A DNA stretch of 64,000 bases, taken from contig JAECUM010006700.1 in NCBI GenBank assembly GCA_016617855.1, positions 17,381 to 81,380 on the forward strand, in the 5' to 3' direction. The notes under the pieces were generated by a model. That model saw nothing but the letters and a program-made list of their open reading frames with translations, did not search any database and had not been told where the DNA came from. Numbering within the stretch: the stretch's first letter is position 1; every line of letters starts with the position of its first letter. The DNA is from Megalonaias nervosa. Lineage: Eukaryota > Mollusca > Bivalvia > Unionida > Unionidae. This document shows positions 1 through 11,856 of this stretch, one piece after another. A program made the translations under genes and the position numbers.

Positions 1-211
1 TTGGCACTCCACCTTTAATTTTATCATCGATATTTTGTCCGACAGCTGTTCCTGCTGCAGATGCGGCTCCTGTTGCAGAAGCCTTTGACGCGTCTAACGC
101 GATTGGCGCTACTTTGTGAGCTATTCCAAGTATATTCTCGATTATCTTCGAGAAGATATTCCCGAAATAACCACCTACGATTTTTCTGTGATAAATGTTT
201 CTTTGTTTCAT
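1..211 (-). CDS. pVI-like small virion protein of a Polinton, cut by window edge
   Basis: The reading frame opens at an ATG at 211 on the minus strand and stays open to the window edge, so the C-terminus is missing. It is clearly homologous to the product at 33481-33846: both have a short basic leader, then IVGG followed by an aromatic residue, then an amphipathic helix and an Ala/Gly-rich stretch (GAASAAGTAVGQ). The IVGG/Y site fits the adenain cleavage rule (M/I/L)xGG-x, as in adenovirus protein VI, which is cut there to release a membrane-lytic helix. That role is inferred. It lies directly downstream of the penton-like relic at 248-1020, the same order as in the main element. Unlike the other copy, its leader has no stop codon. 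Confidence 0.6.
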   Translation of the reverse strand, partial: MKQRNIYHRKIVGGYFGNIFSKIIENILGIAHKVAPIALDASKASATGAASAAGTAVGQNIDDKIKGGVP

Positions 212-247
212 TTTGCTATACAAAATGTCTGATAAAATTGACTTTGT

Positions 248-1020
248 TCAGTTACTGACACGCAGATGAAGATAGTAAGTCACAATTTTGTTGTTAAGAT
301 CAATGTGTCGACCTGATTGATCAGTAAGTGTCATAGTGGTAGATGATATTTGATTTTCAACATTGCTCGGATAGTATACTATCTGTCTCGGATTGTTTCG
401 CATTAATGAACCAGGTGGAACATCAGGACTAAACGAATGAATTGTCTGTCCTTGGCTACCTCGTGCTGTGTATGACCCAGTTGCAACAGAACAGTTTATC
501 AGGATTGTATTTACATCTGTGATGTTGACGGCTGACTCGCTGTCATACGATACTGTCGCAGATGTGTCAGATCCGTTTTGTCGCTTATTAAATCCTAACA
601 ATGATCCTATGGTGTATTGGCTGCTAAGATTGATAAACAATTTGTTCTTTAGTGTTATTCGTGCTCGTAACGTGTTGTAGTTCGAAATGATCTCGAAATT
701 ATCAGATGATATACCACTACTGACAGCGGTAATAAGATATGTTATTCTTTTGTTGATATCTGTGACGTTGTGGGCTCCTTGTGATATCTTAACAGATTTC
801 CACTCGATGACTCCATTTGTTTTCAACCCGAACTTAAAATTATCGCTGACGTTGGTTTTAACATTTGCCATAGAGTGCCAACACCAGCTGATACTAGTCA
901 GATCTCATATTGCTTTGGGCACCTGGGATCAAGTTCAATAACAGGATTATAGAAAACGGAAAACTTTGCGCTTTCGATGTTGTCTGAAATGAGTCGAGCA
1001 GCAGCGTCATCTACGACATT
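248..1020 (-). pseudogene. Polinton penton-like minor capsid protein, broken 5' end
   Basis: The open part (871-248, 207 residues) matches the penton-like gene at 32686-33453 over its length: MAN-KT start, the NYNTLRAR and FSP-VPPGSLM segments, and a C-terminal LTDQSGR…DLNN…VTYY-HLR strand. That C-terminal pattern is typical of single-jelly-roll pentons of the adenovirus/Polinton lineage. The N-terminal region can be followed upstream to about 1020 but only with a stop and a frame change near 880-900, so the gene is broken. It also lacks about 50 residues after the start compared with its relative. It would form the capsid vertices. Confidence 0.7.
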
Positions 1021-1975
1021 TTTATTTATTATTCGCAGATAAAAACATAATAACTGGCTTGCGTTAGCGAATCAGATCGCAGTGTAACATATGGTACTAG
1101 TCCGTCGTTAAAGGTCCCTTTGATCTTAGATGATCAAGTATTTCAACAATTTCATTATCAATTTATGTGCTAGTGTTTCCAGCTTCCTTCGATGATATAA
1201 GCAGCATCAGTCGATCAACGATATCAGCTGCCGAGTTAAAAATCTTTAATCCATCACCTATGTTTCTTCCACAGTATCATATTCAGAATCTGTTTTAAAT
1301 TTTTTATTGTATTTTATACTCTGCTGATCGTCTTTTATCGTTTTATTTAACTCCTCATCTTTTATTTCTTTCACCATTGTTTGAATTTTTTGTAGCTGTA
1401 AAACCTTTTTCAGATCATGAAATTCTATCAAAAACTTCCAGATATATCTTAACCTTGCCGTTCTATCTTATGATATTTTCAGCATCATTGATTTCTGTTG
1501 CGGAATCCAAATTATTTCTAGCCTCATCTGCTTTTTGTATTACATTATTCAAATTGTTTAAAAAAAGAATATTCTTCTACTTTAATCCATGATCTTATTA
1601 TTCGTGTATTTTTAAACTTAACATATCTTTTATCAAACTCGAAGATAAGATATTCTGAAACACTAATTTTTCTGTAAATAGCGTTTTTATAATTTTTTAT
1701 TATTTCTTTCCTTGTTTGCTTCCTCAATGATTTTTTGTTTTTCTCGTTTTTCTCTAAACCTTTTTCTTTTATTTTTCTAAATCTTCCGGTCATACTTTAT
1801 CAACACCGAGTTGTTTGCCATGTACAGGCTCGGTAATAGATTCAAATAGTCAGCAATTTCTTCTGCTATTTGTTGTTGTCCAGCACGTTCTTGCTCAACT
1901 TTTTTTTTTTAAAACGCAGCTCTTGTAGCAACATATTTCTTTAGAAGATTTATCCTCGCCTTCTCCATTATTTGT
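1021..1975 (-). pseudogene. decayed Polinton coiled-coil protein
   Basis: Scattered minus-strand pieces resemble the 358-residue coiled-coil protein at 31446-32522. There is an N-terminal MEKAR-type start at about 1966, a Lys/Glu-rich middle at 1545-1793, and near 1050-1240 a C-terminal piece with LMLLISSKE…IDNEI…ILD. Stops and frame changes separate them. The position between the ATPase and penton relics matches the order in the main element. Function of the family is unknown. Confidence 0.55.
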
Positions 1976-1977
1976 TA

Positions 1978-2692
1978 TTAACACACATTAATTTTATACT
2001 TCTTTACAGTCCAAGAATCTGTCAATTCCACATCGAAACATGTCCTTCGTATCTCTGGCAAGTTTATTGAATAAGCAAAAACTGTGACTTCCATGAGCTC
2101 CCTCATGATACAGCTCAATAAATTTGTCTCTGGAAACATCACCGCATTGCTCGCGTGATATATTCTGCACATAAATGTTGTCCAGTCCGTTAAACAGTAT
2201 AAAACGACCCGTATTTCTTCTGATAAAACGATCAACGTTATAGAAACCCTGGGCAAGATAACTGGCATTACATCTTCAGTTCCTCGACAATAAAAAGTAA
2301 GATTTGATCTTGTACATTTCGGCATTGCTCAATGGAATATCATCAAAGACAATAGTCTTATGTTCGTCCGAGTCCAGTTCTGCAACAGCAACAAGATCTT
2401 CTGGTGTCCTTATAACAAATATATCTTCGCCAGCACCAAGTTCATTTTTTAGTTTTTCGTTCTTCTCGTTCATCAAATCATATTTGTACTGCTGAGGATT
2501 GATCGTATAAATATACACCCGATCGTAGTTGAATATGACGTTGAGTAGCAAGTTCATTAATAAGTTTGTTTTGCTAGATCCAGTACGTCCGACTATCAGG
2601 TAATGATAATCAGGTAACTCGTAGTTTTGTTTATTTTTTATTACTCGTTCAGTTTCAAAGTTTATTATGCTCATCACATAACTTGTGCACAA
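1978..2692 (-). pseudogene. FtsK/HerA-type packaging ATPase, frameshifted
   Basis: The first part (2692-2276) has a Walker A loop GRTGSSKT and a Walker B strand TIVFDDIP. It aligns closely with the intact ATPase at 30743-31420, including the TINPQQYKYDL segment. A frame change near 2280 moves the C-terminal part (RR-TG, GLDNI, QCGDV, DKFIELY-type motifs) into a second minus frame ending at 1978. The intact family pumps genomic DNA into preformed capsids. This copy is divergent with the tail-fibre relic on the plus strand, as in the main element. Confidence 0.75.
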
Positions 2693-2719
2693 AATTTTAT
2701 CGGCAGTAATTACAATAAC

Positions 2720-5215
2720 ATGAGTTACTATACAAAATTTGGTACGTTAGTAAATGGTTCATCTGCTCAAACAACAGCAACAGCAACAGATGTTGATCTA
2801 ACAAATTATCTTAAGCGATCCAGTGACACAATGACCGGCAACCTTATAGTGTCAGGACAACGAGTGTTAGATCTAGAAACAACATATCCTCCTGTCAACG
2901 TCAATAACACACAAGCCGTTAGTTATAATCAACTAACCACAACTGTATCTGAAAAACTTTCACCTGCCGAGGGCATAATGACCGGCAACATCAACATCAG
3001 CAATAATAAGATAACAAATATCAGCACATCATATCTGTTAAACAACGTTAATATCACAAAGATGGTAAGTTCTAATAAGCTAACCACAGCAGTATCAGAT
3101 AAACTTCCACTCGCAGGTGGGATAATGACCAGCGATATAAACATGACAGGTAAGAAAATAATAAACCTAGAAATAAACTACCCTCCATCTAATCAAAATC
3201 TTTCTCAGGCGGTAAGTATCAACCAACTAAATACGGTGGCAAATTTAAAAATAAATAAATTTTGTGATTTTGTACCAGGAACTATTTCATTTATCGACGG
3301 TGGTAAGGAAAAGGACTACCAACAGATTTTCCTCCAGTGAAGAATCACATGTAGTATCTTATAATCAGCTGAAAGGATCATTGACGGCGTACTTAAAACT
3401 TGCCGGAGGAGCAATGACAGAATCAAATGAAATGGGATGTAAATTCATATTGTTATGTATATGCAATTAAATTGCTTGTGTGTAAGTTTTAAAATTCTTT
3501 TTTATTTTATTTTTGTTTCATTACATTTTATTGTACTGATTATTGAAAGGATTCGAAATTCTTTTTCAGTAATTCGATATTTTCTTTTAGTTAAATGTTG
3601 TTTATCTAAGACGTAAAACGTGTTACATGAGAATTATTTTTAGTTAACCTAGTTCGTCTTGGGTTGGCAAGAATGTAAACAGGCAGTTAAAATGATTGGT
3701 CAGTATCAGGGCCATACTTTCTTTGCGTGATCACCATGTGTAAACAACGTTTTTCTGTTGTTGGTTCTTAAGTGGGGCTACACTGGTGTACGTGATAGAT
3801 CTCTTGTAGTAAGAGACCACATGACCCATCTCGCGAGACTTGATATGATATTTTTGGGGTTTAAATACGCATTCTTAATATTCTTCTGGCAGAGTCGTTT
3901 TAACATCTTGAAGGAACAAGGTGTTATTTTTATTTGTTGCCAGATTGTTTGTTTTTCATCTGATTTTTGGATTTAATAATTTATTCTCCTGGAAACTCAA
4001 CAAGTTGACTTTCTTACAAACAATTCTGAAAGATATTCATGGAAATTTATTCTGGAATTATTCGGAAACAAAAACTGTGATTTAATTGAGGAATTGTTGA
4101 TATTCGTACATTGGACCACATCTGACGTCATCGCCTTCCATATTTGTATGTCGTCGAGATTCGAACCTGGATTCTGGATTCTAATAGAACTATTTAGTGA
4201 TAGGACTTGTGTTTTCATTCTTAGCAAATTATGGATTATATTCACAAACCGTAAGTCCTATTTACCAATTTTTACATTGTTTTCTAGGGAAATAAGTTAT
4301 TTTGTTAAAATATACAGAGCTTGTTGACTTCACTCTTTTCTTCTGTTACATTTGTACGAGCCTACACGTAACAATATACAACACACAACTCGATCATACT
4401 CCATTGTCTAACGATAGCTTGGTATCCAACGTAAAATTTGTCAGACAAACTTTTGTAATTAAATTCGGCGACATCATGTCTGACACGCTAAACATGGGAT
4501 CAAATAGAATAACAACGACTTATAATCCGGTAGAACATTTGATTTGACAAATAAGTTGTACGTCGACGTGGCAGCAAATAATACAGTTGCTGTTTCAGGT
4601 ACCTCAGCTGATGCTCTTTATGTTAAGGGAACAGGAGGTACAATCACAGGAGCCATCGACATGGGTATCAACAATATAACATCGACATATATTCCTGCTG
4701 CTGTATCAGATATTGTAAATAAACTTTATGTTGATAGTGTTGTTGTTGGCAGCACAAACGAGCACGCAGTAATGTCCGTTATATTCCACATCTTGCTGAT
4801 TCGACAGATAATCGTTGTGGTTTTACAGCGACAGCGTCAACACAGTACTCTGGGAATAATCCAAATAATGCTTTTTCGTTTAACAGCGCTATATCAGGAG
4901 GTCTCGAGTGGACAACATATGGAGAAACAACTAATTTTCGGATCAAAATTTAGTGACCTGATGCTATTGCAATATGGAGGTTTCATTTACGAGGGCGATT
5001 AAATGCTGGTGTCGGCCGCATAGACAAATGGAGATTTGTGGGATCGACAGATAATACCACATGGACAACTCTGCACAGCGCAACAGGTGTTTATATCTCA
5101 ACGAGGCAACAGTTTACTATCGCTGATGTTAACACGGTTAACAAGTACATTTATTTTCTGTCAACGCAGAAAGTCCTTACCCTATTTTGACAATGTTTCA
5201 GCTGTATGATTTAAT
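2720..5215 (+). pseudogene. Polinton tail-fibre-like gene, split by an insertion
   Basis: The frame starts MSYYTKFGTLVNG, like the fibre gene at 30697 (MSFYSKFGTLVGD). About 47-residue repeats follow: MTG/MTS, then a short polar strand, then YPP-N-N-x-AVS-NQLTTAVS-KL. At least three complete repeats are readable to about 3240. The repeat pattern resembles phage long/short tail fibres (MTG…I…L…DA..K.YVD). The gene is then frameshifted near 3260-3340, interrupted at 3449-4375 by other DNA, and resumes at about 4390-5215 with more units (IMSDTLNMGSNRI; TNKLYVD). Probable role is host attachment. It is clearly dead. Confidence 0.65.
3449..4375. mobile_element. non-autonomous element inserted in fibre relic
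   Basis: This block separates two parts of the fibre gene. Its ends are imperfect inverted repeats: ATTGTTATGTATA at left, and the complement of ATTGTTACGTGTA at right. I could not define a target duplication. Its right part (about 4000-4320) is a diverged inverted copy of about 14130-14560, sharing the core GACGTCATCGCCTTCCAT, so it belongs to an interspersed family. No coding capacity is visible. Confidence 0.4.
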
Positions 5216-5277
5216 ATAGGCCTTACGTGTTAACATAGATCGCTACGCGATCTACTTTTATGTAAAATGATTAATAA

Positions 5278-5660
5278 ATGTATGTTGATCCTCCGTTGAT
5301 CAGAGTCGCAAAAGAGTTTTACAACACCATATTTGATCCTGACACAAAAATAGAAATAGCATGATGTTGATCAGCTAGACCCCAAAAGCGCTAGAGAAGC
5401 TCAAGCAGTTAATGAAATCGCTAGAATGAACAGTTTAACACTCGAATCACCTGATCTACAAGAAAACGGAGACAATTTTTTTTAGTTGCTGCACAGCTAA
5501 AAAAGCTACCCGAGACTTTGATATTATTAGCAAGTATTGTCATCCAAACGATTGCAAGGAACAGCGATTACGAGTTGAGTTGATGTTGACAAATACACTG
5601 CTTGAGACTAACAAGAGAAATTCTGTAGTAATTCAAAGTACTTTGGGTAATGTCAATACG
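5278..5660 (+). pseudogene. degenerate Polinton-end ORF, unknown
   Basis: An ATG at 5278 opens MYVDPPLIRVAKEFYNTI but stops occur after 29 codons and again near 5485. Reading across a frame change gives an Asp/Glu/Ala-rich helical stretch (DPKSAREAQAVNEIARMNS) that looks like formerly coding DNA. It sits where the main element has its membrane protein, but I see no sequence match to that protein. Function is not recognised. Confidence 0.3.
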
Positions 5661-6895
5661 TGTTATATAATATTATGACTTCAGACCGAGAGTAGTGTTA
5701 GACATTGTACTTGTTTGTATTTGAATGTATAGCTGTGGATCATGCACAGTTAGGCTTTGTTGGCCTTGTGCACGTATAATTAGGCATTTTATATTTGTAT
5801 GTGTCTTTAATAATTTGTATGGTAGGAAATGCGTCGGAATATTGTTGATGTTGATAGTTTACTATATAGAGAATTAGGGATATGCATGCATGTATCAGAA
5901 GTCGTGATATTATTGTTGTTGTTATAGCCTTTATTATAGAACAAGCGTGTGTGGAATATTTAGATGTGAGTGTATGAGTTGACCTAATGATTTAATTGCC
6001 ATTATGCTGATGAAAGGTCTGCGAGAGTGTGTTAATTCTCCTGTGCTTGAACAAGGAGGCAAAATTATACGTTCCTAGTAATCCACAGGAAGCTATCCGG
6101 GTGGGATAAGACGCCACCCGAAGATTAGAGAGAGGAGGAGACGTGGAGGGCCAGGAGAATAGGCAGTAGTGCGAAGGCGCAGGGCCGGAGACGGAAACAA
6201 GGGTACCGAAAGTACCGTCAAGGGGGGGCCTAGAGAACGGAAACAAGGGTACCAGAAGTACCGACAAGTACGGCCCTGATATGAAAACAAGTGTACCGGA
6301 AGTACAGAAAGGAACACAAAGCGCAAGTTACAGATGAGTAACGTAGAAGGGACATGGGAAGGAAACATCTCACCTTTAATTTCGCGTGATGAAATAACTG
6401 GCAATTTGAATGGGTCTTGTATGGATTGGAAGCAATTGCATTGAAATATTGTCCTGTAATTGTTGAATACCGTGATATAGTTTATTAAGTTGTTATACCT
6501 TTCACCTTATTATTTTTATATTTTATACACCTAGACCGTCGGCTTGGCTGACTGGGGGTTCGGAACTATTTAACCTTTTAATTGTCCGTCCTTCTCTGTG
6601 ATTAGTAATAATTCCGTAGGGGGCAAGTGACAGTTTTATTGATGTGTCCCTTTTCTATGAACTTATATTGCAATCAAGTCTGCCTCGGTAACCATGTCAT
6701 GTATTTTGCGCAATTGTGTTGCTTTCCCACCCATAACGAGCTTGCATTGCTCATCAGTGGTTTCTCTATCGCTTCAAAATTGTACAGCCTACCTGGGTGG
6801 TGATTGATCACATTGCTTTTGGTTTGAGTACAGGATCAATATTGTGCATGCTGTACTCGGTCTCTCGTGTGAAACAGGTCACAATGACAAATAGT
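5661..6895. other. intergenic, no gene seen
   Basis: I see no credible exon. The stretch 6185-6320 holds three imperfect short direct repeats built on GAAACAAG-GTACC-GAAGTACC. Some of this may be the remaining right end of the reversed left-edge Polinton, but I found no terminal repeat matching the main element's TIR. Confidence 0.4.
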
Positions 6896-7180
6896 CAGTG
6901 CCGGATTACCCAGTAAGCACCTGCTTATGGCACCAGCCCAACATGGGCACCAAAAAAAAAATTTAATTAATTGTGATGATAAAATTTAATGAATTATATA
7001 TGACCATTTTGATCTGCACGTTCGAGTATTTTGATTTGAAATGATGGCAAAACTGGTATTTTCCCACCCTTTTAGCTTTTAATATTGTTTTTTTTTTTTT
7101 TTAGTTTCACATTTTGTAGGAAGGGGGGTACCATACTATTTTCAGTGCTTAGGGCCCTGGAAAGCCTTAATTCGGCACTG
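6896..7180. mobile_element. hAT-type MITE (285 bp)
   Basis: Terminal inverted repeats are CAGTGCCGGATTA at the left and TAATTCGGCACTG at the right. It is flanked by 8 bp repeats CAAATAGT (6888-6895) and CAGATAGT (7181-7188), one mismatch. 8 bp duplications with CAG-type ends are the hallmark of hAT elements. There is no coding capacity. Confidence 0.7.
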
Positions 7181-7676
7181 CAGATAGTGGATGGTGGCTG
7201 CCCACACATTAGTCCCGTTTGAAATATATGGTAGGTTGAACGATTTGCCAATATTTACCAATATGTCATTATACTAAGTCATGTCCACGTCCCGTCTTGG
7301 AATAAAGCCAGATACAACGACCTTACATCTACCTTGACGAGTAAATGACTGATAAGGGTTTTGCATTTGATCTCAAATGATTTAGGTGCAGACCTCTATC
7401 AGAGTCCCTTTCTCATACTTGGACAATAACTGTGTGGCATTTATTGAGGTCAAGTTTGTTCACTTCTGTTTTGAAACTGTCAGTGTTGGCACCAGGGTAT
7501 GATTGCACATGTACGTAACATGTCCTCTGCTGTTGATTCCTATTATGAATGATGATCGTGTAATCAGGTCTTTACTGATAGGAGAGAAGCACAACTAAAT
7601 CGATTTTGGTCTGTCTGATGCTGTTCGCAGTTTTCTTTAATGTCTATTGGTTTGCCAGTTCGTAATCCACCCCGAT

Positions 7677-7748
7677 CATAATCATCATCATCATCATCAT
7701 CATCATCTTCTTCTTCTTCTTCTTCTTCTTCTTCTTCTTCTTCTTCTT
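7677..7748. repeat. (ATC)n/(TTC)n compound microsatellite
   Basis: An uninterrupted run of ATC units passes into TTC units. Confidence 0.95.
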
Positions 7749-8878
7749 TACGCTAGCCTGGTAAACCTGTTAACTACGGCAACACTTATTTTCGTCAAAT
7801 ATTATTCCCTTTCTTCTTTCTAATCTATTTTTCGACTTCTTCCCATTACTTCGATATACACTACATCAGCAGCAGCAACAAATGCTGCTTCTATTATCAC
7901 TGCTACTACAACTACTATAACATTAATTATGCATATGACGTATGTACCTGAAATAATTTAATACTTTTTCCCTTTCACTGCGCTTTTAAACATTTTGGCC
8001 TATTACCTTAAAATATGCAAACATTTTGGAAAGAATATATTTGTTTGCAAAGAGATTTAGAATTATATTCTCATATGAGGAGTATCGTTTGAGAGATGGG
8101 CCAGTGGTTGGAGAGGACGAGCATTATTGAATAAATCTATTTTTTAAAAAAACCACAAGAATATATTTTTTATATTTGGCCTGGAAGTTTTAAAATTAAA
8201 ATCCCTATTCATTTAGGTTCAGCGGTAAAAACAATTTCTCACCCAAATTCGTTTCAAAGAAAACGCAAACATATTTATTATCATTTTCAAACCACCATCA
8301 AAATACTCTTTGCGCAGAAGTTTCCATTTGATTTTCTTTTCTTCCACCACTCACAAAGATATGGAAAAGTAAGTCCAGCTAATGAGACTTTGCTCTAGGA
8401 GGATTTGGTAAACACAGGAATAGACGAATAATATTAGATAGGGTCAACTGTTTCACAGCTACCAATTCGGGTAATGGATCCCTTTCACCCTTATAAAGTT
8501 CAGATTTTAATTCGCTAGCTTTGCTTTTATAATTTAGCTTGACTATATCTTCTAGCTCAATGGAAAATGTAATACCTAAATATGTAAAATAAGACACATT
8601 CCAATTTAAATGGTATTCGTGACAACATCATATACGGTTGTGCTTCTATCCCTACTTAGTTTTCTGTCCATATTTAAACTGAGGCCTGACTATTTGGAAT
8701 GACAACAGGTTTTATATTTTTTTAAAGACTTGCATCCAGCCATAAACGTCTTTGTTTAAATTTTAAAAATATGAATCTTTATAAATAAAAGGTAATGCAA
8801 AAGACTTGAATTCCATCTCAAAATCAGTAGATAGACAGATAGGTAGATAGATATGTGCATGTATTTACGTGTATCTGT

Positions 8879-8910
<32 letters not shown>

Positions 8911-9247
8911 CTTACGCCTTCGGACACTTCTCAACTGTCAACATTTGTATCCCTCTTTATTTTCTCCCCAATAAAATGTAGCCAAAAATATTTTATATAA
9001 GTACTGACTAATATTCTCTGTAACGTAACTGGCACTTATGATGAACTGACATGTACACAATGTGATTGCTCTTCGACCCACTGCTCTCTACATTTTCTTC
9101 TTTTTGCTGACAAAAGACACATCTTAAAAAATAGCATCACTGCATATTCACTTTTTGTAAGAATACTGTTTTGCCGTTTCATTTGGAAGTGCACAGATGG
9201 TAAAACAAATCGATACTAATTATATCATTTGTCACAAAACTTATTTA
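7749..9247. other. intergenic, 3' of esterase gene 1
   Basis: Apart from a (CT)n run at 8883-8911 I see no gene or clear mobile element. Open frames here are short and without recognisable motifs. Confidence 0.4.
8883..8911. repeat. (CT)n microsatellite
   Basis: Uninterrupted dinucleotide run of about 14 units. Confidence 0.95.
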
Positions 9248-9668
9248 CTAGAAAACTTCATAATCCTCCCTTTGCAATCTAAAACAAATGTAAACACATG
9301 ATAGCAGAACACAGAGAAATAAAACTGATGAGAGCACAATGAGAGAAATCAATATATTCTCCAGTGTCACAATATCCGTATTAAATCTTTCACTTCTATT
9401 GTATTCCGGTTCAGTGGATTTGCATGATGAACAGTCTAGCCCAAAATCGGATAAAAGACCAGTATTACTGCAACCTTTCTGTATTGCAACATCTATGATA
9501 CCTAAGGCTTTTGGTAAAATCTCAAAGTAGAAAGCCATTCTCTGATTCGTTGGACTTTGTTTTGCAACAGCTTGTGGATTTCCAGCGGCAAATTGTAAAT
9601 AATCGCGTGTCTTTGGTGTGTATTCTTTCCAGACATCGCCAGAAACATGTCTTGGTGTATTTGGATTG
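9248..9668 (-). CDS. cholinesterase-like gene 1, last exon (membrane anchor)
   Basis: This exon begins after a TTTTGCAG acceptor at 9669-9670 and ends at a TAG at 9248. Its phase completes the GG|C glycine codon left by the exon ending at 10316, giving the family sequence FAKSG-NPN. It encodes the end of the esterase fold (Trp-rich, YLQF, FYFEILPKAL), then a Cys-rich stalk, and a single transmembrane helix (LISLIVLSSVLFLCVLLSCVY) about 15 residues from the C-terminus, with a short cytoplasmic tail. This suggests a type I cell-surface protein, similar in layout to neuroligin and other cholinesterase-like adhesion molecules. With the first exon the product is 653 residues. Confidence 0.85.
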
Positions 9669-10315
9669 CTGCAAAATGATAATATGTACTTCAGTAGCTG
9701 AATACAATAATAACTGACAAAGAATTTTAACGCTAATCTTCGTTCAAAACTAAAATGAGCACATCGAATTCTTTCAATAACTCTGAAAACTTTTAACAAC
9801 TGACGATCTTCTATAGGTGTGATCTTCGAAATTTGCAGTTATTGCATCTTTATAACTGGAATGGCCAAAGATATCACGCGATGATTTAAGAAGAATTTAT
9901 CAAATTTTGGAAATCATGAAAAACTTATATGACCAAATTTTCGGGTATCTCTTGTAAACACTAATTAGTTTTTCAAATCTGTGATGGTCTATCCACTAAT
10001 TAGGAGCAAGACATTTCCTACATTTTTGTAAGTAAACTTTGGCATCCTAATTGTTTCATCCATTGACATGAACTGGTATTCTATTCAATACCGTCAAAGT
10101 TTTCGGAACAAGCAATATAATAAAATGCACATCGATGCGCTATAACATTATACAGTAAAAATGCAGAAACTTTTGTCTGTATCTAATATAGTCTTCATTT
10201 GAGCATACTTGTGTTGATTTATTACAACTCATGGCACATTTGAAGAGGATTTGTGCAGATAAAAAATTTTATATGGTACATTTGAAGCAGATTTATGCAG
10301 GAAAAAAAATCTTAC
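9669..10315 (-). other. intron of cholinesterase-like gene 1
   Basis: 647 bp, GTAAG donor at 10315 and TTTTGCAG acceptor at 9669. It is the counterpart of the 32.5 kb intron in gene 2. I see no nested feature in it. Confidence 0.85.
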
Positions 10316-11856
10316 CCAGATTTGGCAAAATTAGTCCACATATCAATCATCGTTTTAGACAGAGCGATGTCTTCGGGTGGTATCATTTCAGGCTCCGGTA
10401 GGGGAATGAATTGTTTCATTCTGCTGGAGAAACCAAACAAAAGCGGAAGCTCAATTCCATTATTCGCACCGTCCAACCAGCTTGGACTGATGGCAGTGTA
10501 GGACGGTTGATACTTGAATTCGTAAACATATGTTCCAGCTTTTGCATTAATATTTGAGTGAATATTAGACAAATAGAGTGTTGGATATCTCAACCAAAGA
10601 TCAGATTTAAAATCATTTAGATTTTTGCGTCGTTTGAAGTCATCACCAGGATCTGTCCAATCGGTGTAATGGTAAATAAATTCCCCCTTAAGAAGGCTTG
10701 AGTTACTTCCAAACGCTAGTATAACATTCTGTGGAACAATAGTGTCCTCTAAATCACCCCTTGGTACCAAATAATTATTCTCATTTGAATCGATGTCCAT
10801 GACTGGTTTCCAAAAGCTGTTCAAGTAAATGCCTCCATCGTTGGAATTGTAACCGGTCAATAGATCCAGCGAAGCAAAATGCTCAACCATATCAGATTTT
10901 ATATCTTCGAGACTCCTTCGTAAATCCGGAGTTGTTGTCGTGACTATATCACCGTCAACAACTGGTTGAAAAGTTGTTCCGACGTCGTTGCTTTGGATTG
11001 CTTGCAAAATATCTTTCTCACGTACTGATCTTAAGCATTTCACGAGATCGTCCGAGCTTGTATGGTTGCAACCTAGGTAGGATCCCATATTGCCAATATT
11101 AGAACCAATAGCTGGACTATGAGAAAGAGCCGTCCCACTTTGTATAATAATGCGATGAAACAGACCCTTGTTTCCCGGATAAAGAGAATGGTAAGATACG
11201 CTAACAGCGCCAGCCGATTCACCAAACAATGTGACAGCATTAGGATTGCCTCCAAAGTCGGCAATATTGTCATACACCCATGTAAAAGTCAATCTTTGGT
11301 CCCATAATCCGTAATTTCCGGGAGCAACTTTATCCCCTGTACTGAAAAATCCGAAGAAACCTTGTCTATAGTTTATTGTCACTACCACTACTTCCCCAAA
11401 AGCGCTGATGACGTCACCGGGATATATATCTGTGCTACCATGCGCACTGTATCCATCATGTATCCAGATCATAACAGGATAAGTTGCTGATGTGTTGATG
11501 ATACGGTCCCCTGGTACGAATATATTCAAGAAAAGACAATCTTCGGATGATTCCGGATTTATACTTGCTGAAGAGGGTGGATGTAAGGATGTCAGCCTGC
11601 TAAGTGTAGCATTGTACGGAGAAGAAAATGGTGATTTGGGAACAGGGTTTTGAAACCTTCGTTCTCCTGTTGGTATCTCAGCATAAGGTATACCAAGGTA
11701 TATCAAAACGGGTCGCTGTATCCCATTAAAATAGGCGATATCACTAAATCCAATGATTTCACCAATCTTAGTACTCACGTTATGGAGCTTCCCGGTTGCT
11801 ATAGTGATGAGAAGGCTAATAATTAAAACTGTTGCGGTGACAGCAGTTTGAATCAT
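10316..11856 (-). CDS. cholinesterase-like gene 1, main exon; catalytic site degraded
   Basis: The start gives a signal peptide (MIQTAVTATVLIISLLITIA, cleavage near residue 22), followed by a carboxylesterase type-B fold: YLGIPYAEIP, SEDCLFLNIFVP, NYRQGFFGF, WDQ, and the nucleophile elbow FGESAGAVS with Ser at about residue 214. The acid residue is Asp rather than Glu (GYNSNDGG). The catalytic His position reads GANNGIE, so His is replaced by Asn. The oxyanion-hole HGG is HDG. The usual first disulphide Cys before EDC is also missing. Established knowledge of the family says Ser-Glu/Asp-His are all required, so I infer a non-enzymatic, adhesion- or receptor-type protein. Exon end at 10316 is set by the GTAAG donor. 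Confidence 0.9.

Noticed and set aside
6093..6404. Overlapping minus-strand frames of 90-103 codons
   Set aside because: Arise from short GTACC-rich direct repeats. Translations lack any family signature.
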